Below, in pieces: positions 6,039 through 6,487 of a stretch of 6,487 nucleotides of DNA. The position numbers and the translations under genes were made by a program. Below the pieces are notes generated by a model. The model was not told the DNA's origin. It did not search any database and saw only the letters and a program-made list of their open reading frames with translations. The stretch comes from JAGMDK01 sp023128695. GTDB lineage: Bacteria > Planctomycetota > Phycisphaerae > UBA1845 > Fen-1342. The stretch lies in the NCBI GenBank assembly GCA_030628805.1, contig DAOVQG010000268.1, positions 1 to 6,487 on the forward strand, in the 5' to 3' direction. How positions within the stretch are numbered: position 1 is the stretch's first letter; the number at the start of each line of letters is the position of its first letter.

Positions 6039-6067
6039 ATCATGAAGGCTGGGGGGAGGGCGGTCAA
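6039..6067 (-). promoter_or_regulatory. Candidate housekeeping promoter of xseB-comF
   Basis: On the minus strand TTGACC (6062-6067, five of six consensus bases) and CATGAT (6039-6044, four of six) are separated by 17 bases, the ideal spacing. Transcription would begin near 6032, giving a leader of about 23 bases that contains the GGAG site. The -35 box sits within a 7-bp hairpin, GGGCGGT (6058-6064) with ACCGCCC (6071-6077), which may be coincidental or an operator-like palindrome. Promoter consensus in this lineage is uncertain, so this is a candidate only. Confidence 0.4.
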
Positions 6068-6130
6068 GCAACCGCCCAGCCTCGCGGGGTGTGACTTTTT
6101 TTGTGGCCGGAGGATGAAGCACCCTGCAAA

Positions 6131-6150
6131 ACACGTCCTGACACGTCATG
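6131..6150. repeat. Two tandem 10-bp units, ACACGTC(C/A)TG
   Basis: ACACGTCCTG and ACACGTCATG lie head to tail and differ at one base. They belong to the repeat-rich, gene-free stretch upstream of xseB. No function is evident; two half-similar sites in tandem could also be read as a binding site, but nothing else supports this. Confidence 0.45.
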
Positions 6151-6151
6151 A

Positions 6152-6164
6152 AGAGCCGCGGGCT
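6152..6164. repeat. Half copy of the aat-downstream hairpin sequence
   Basis: AGAGCCGCGGGCT matches the reverse complement of 148-160 exactly over 13 bases, covering one arm of the hairpin at 138-155 and its flank. The second arm is missing here. This suggests a decayed or interrupted copy of an interspersed palindrome. Confidence 0.5.
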
Positions 6165-6166
6165 AA

Positions 6167-6190
6167 GGAACGTGGGAACGTGGGAACGTG
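6167..6190 (+). repeat. Tandem repeat, three exact GGAACGTG units
   Basis: GGAACGTG occurs three times in direct succession at 6167, 6175 and 6183 with no mismatches. The unit of 8 is not a multiple of 3 and no gene covers it, so it is a non-coding minisatellite-like tract whose copy number may vary between strains. It is followed by ACACGGTG, a possible degenerate continuation. Confidence 0.85.
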
Positions 6191-6222
6191 ACACGGTGAT
6201 AAGGCCGCAATAGGTCGCGAAC

Positions 6223-6242
6223 GACCGCGCGGGCTTCAGGCC
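6223..6242. repeat. Second partial copy of the aat-downstream hairpin sequence
   Basis: GACCGCGCGGGCT at 6223-6235 is identical to 133-145 and is followed by TCAGGCC, an imperfect version of the other arm. Its orientation is opposite to the half copy at 6152-6164. The two partial copies enclose the GGAACGTG tandem tract. Confidence 0.5.
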
Positions 6243-6262
6243 TTGCTGTTAGCCACATTTGT

Positions 6263-6298
6263 GGGAATCGCCTCGCCGGGGCCCGGGAATCGCCTCGC
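6263..6298 (+). repeat. 14-bp direct repeat, 22-bp period
   Basis: GGGAATCGCCTCGC is present exactly at 6263-6276 and 6285-6298, separated by CGGGGCCC. No gene is visible here. It is one more element of the repetitive spacer that runs from 6010 to the right edge. Confidence 0.75.
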
Positions 6299-6472
6299 AT
6301 GGACCAATGATGCTGGAGCCATTTCCGGTCAGAGGCTTTCGCGCGACGTTCGGTACAGGGCCCGGATGCTATCCATGAAAGGCGTCTTTCTGTCAAGAGC
6401 AGGCTTTCTTTCTTTTTTTCGCTATCAGAACATACTGATATCGTCTCCCACCCCGGTGCTCTCCGGAGGGGA

Positions 6473-6487
6473 ATGAAGAAAATAACA
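6473..6487 (+). CDS. Possible start of a rightward gene, cut by the window edge
   Basis: ATGAAGAAAATAACA reads Met-Lys-Lys-Ile-Thr, a typical beginning for an exported or lipid-anchored protein, and GGAGG (6465-6469) lies just upstream. The 3-base gap between that site and the ATG is shorter than usual. Base composition changes from GC-rich to AT-rich in the last 100 bases, which fits a promoter and 5' leader region. Only five codons are visible, so no product can be named. Confidence 0.35.

Larger units (their letters stand above)
6010..6472. other. Gene-free spacer upstream of xseB
   Basis: No frame on either strand shows a recognisable protein; the short open frames here are Arg-rich and lack family motifs. 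The stretch holds the candidate xseB promoter, the 10-bp, 8-bp and 14-bp repeats, two partial palindrome copies and a pyrimidine tract with T-runs at about 6404-6420. I see no tRNA or other structured RNA gene in it. Confidence 0.6.

Noticed and set aside
6058..6100. Hairpin at 6058-6077 followed by a T-run as an intrinsic terminator on the plus strand
   Set aside because: The T-run starts about 17 bases after the stem, and no plus-strand gene lies upstream that it could terminate.
6163..6396. Minus-strand open frame of 77 codons upstream of xseB
   Set aside because: It translates the GGAACGTG tandem tract and the 14-bp repeats, has an irregular Arg/Ala/Trp-rich composition and no good ribosome binding site.

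Overview
The window is a GC-rich chromosomal segment from a bacterium, most plausibly a member of Planctomycetota or a close PVC relative. The reasons are the high GC content, the style of the DXS thiamine-diphosphate segment (GDASIVNGVAFEGLN), and the short palindromic and GC-rich interspersed repeats that fill the spaces between genes. The lineage call is an inference from resemblance, not from any search. Six complete protein genes can be supported, plus a possible first few codons of a seventh at the right edge.

Layout, left to right. Positions 1-188 hold no gene; they contain a repeat fragment cut by the window edge and two hairpins. aat (leucyl/phenylalanyl-tRNA-protein transferase) is on the minus strand. 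A 210-bp divergent spacer follows; most of it is a compact element with terminal inverted repeats, an inner inverted repeat and flanking GGTCT direct repeats, so it looks like a MITE. On the plus strand come ispA (type II short-chain prenyl diphosphate synthase), dxs 14 bp further on, and, after a 152-bp spacer, a squalene-synthase-like gene. That spacer carries a perfect 24-bp inverted repeat whose 3' 19 bp recur at the left edge. On the minus strand, facing these genes, are xseB (exonuclease VII small subunit) and a comF-family gene. These two overlap by 4 bp, and the comF tail overlaps the tail of the squalene-synthase gene by 92 bp. Positions 6010-6487 have no complete gene; they hold a candidate promoter for xseB-comF, several short tandem and direct repeats, and a weak candidate start of a rightward gene.

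Functionally, the plus-strand genes form a short isoprenoid module. DXS makes the first committed intermediate of the MEP pathway, the IspA-type enzyme condenses C5 units (probably to C15 farnesyl diphosphate), and the third enzyme would join two farnesyl diphosphates head to head into squalene, the precursor of hopanoids or sterols. xseB, ispA and dxs are neighbours in many bacteria; here xseB is inverted relative to ispA-dxs and separated from them by the squalene-synthase and comF genes.

I found no undescribed biological system here. The most interesting signals are non-coding (the MITE-like element and the repeat family) together with the tail-to-tail coding overlap and some substitutions next to conserved motifs in DXS and ComF.
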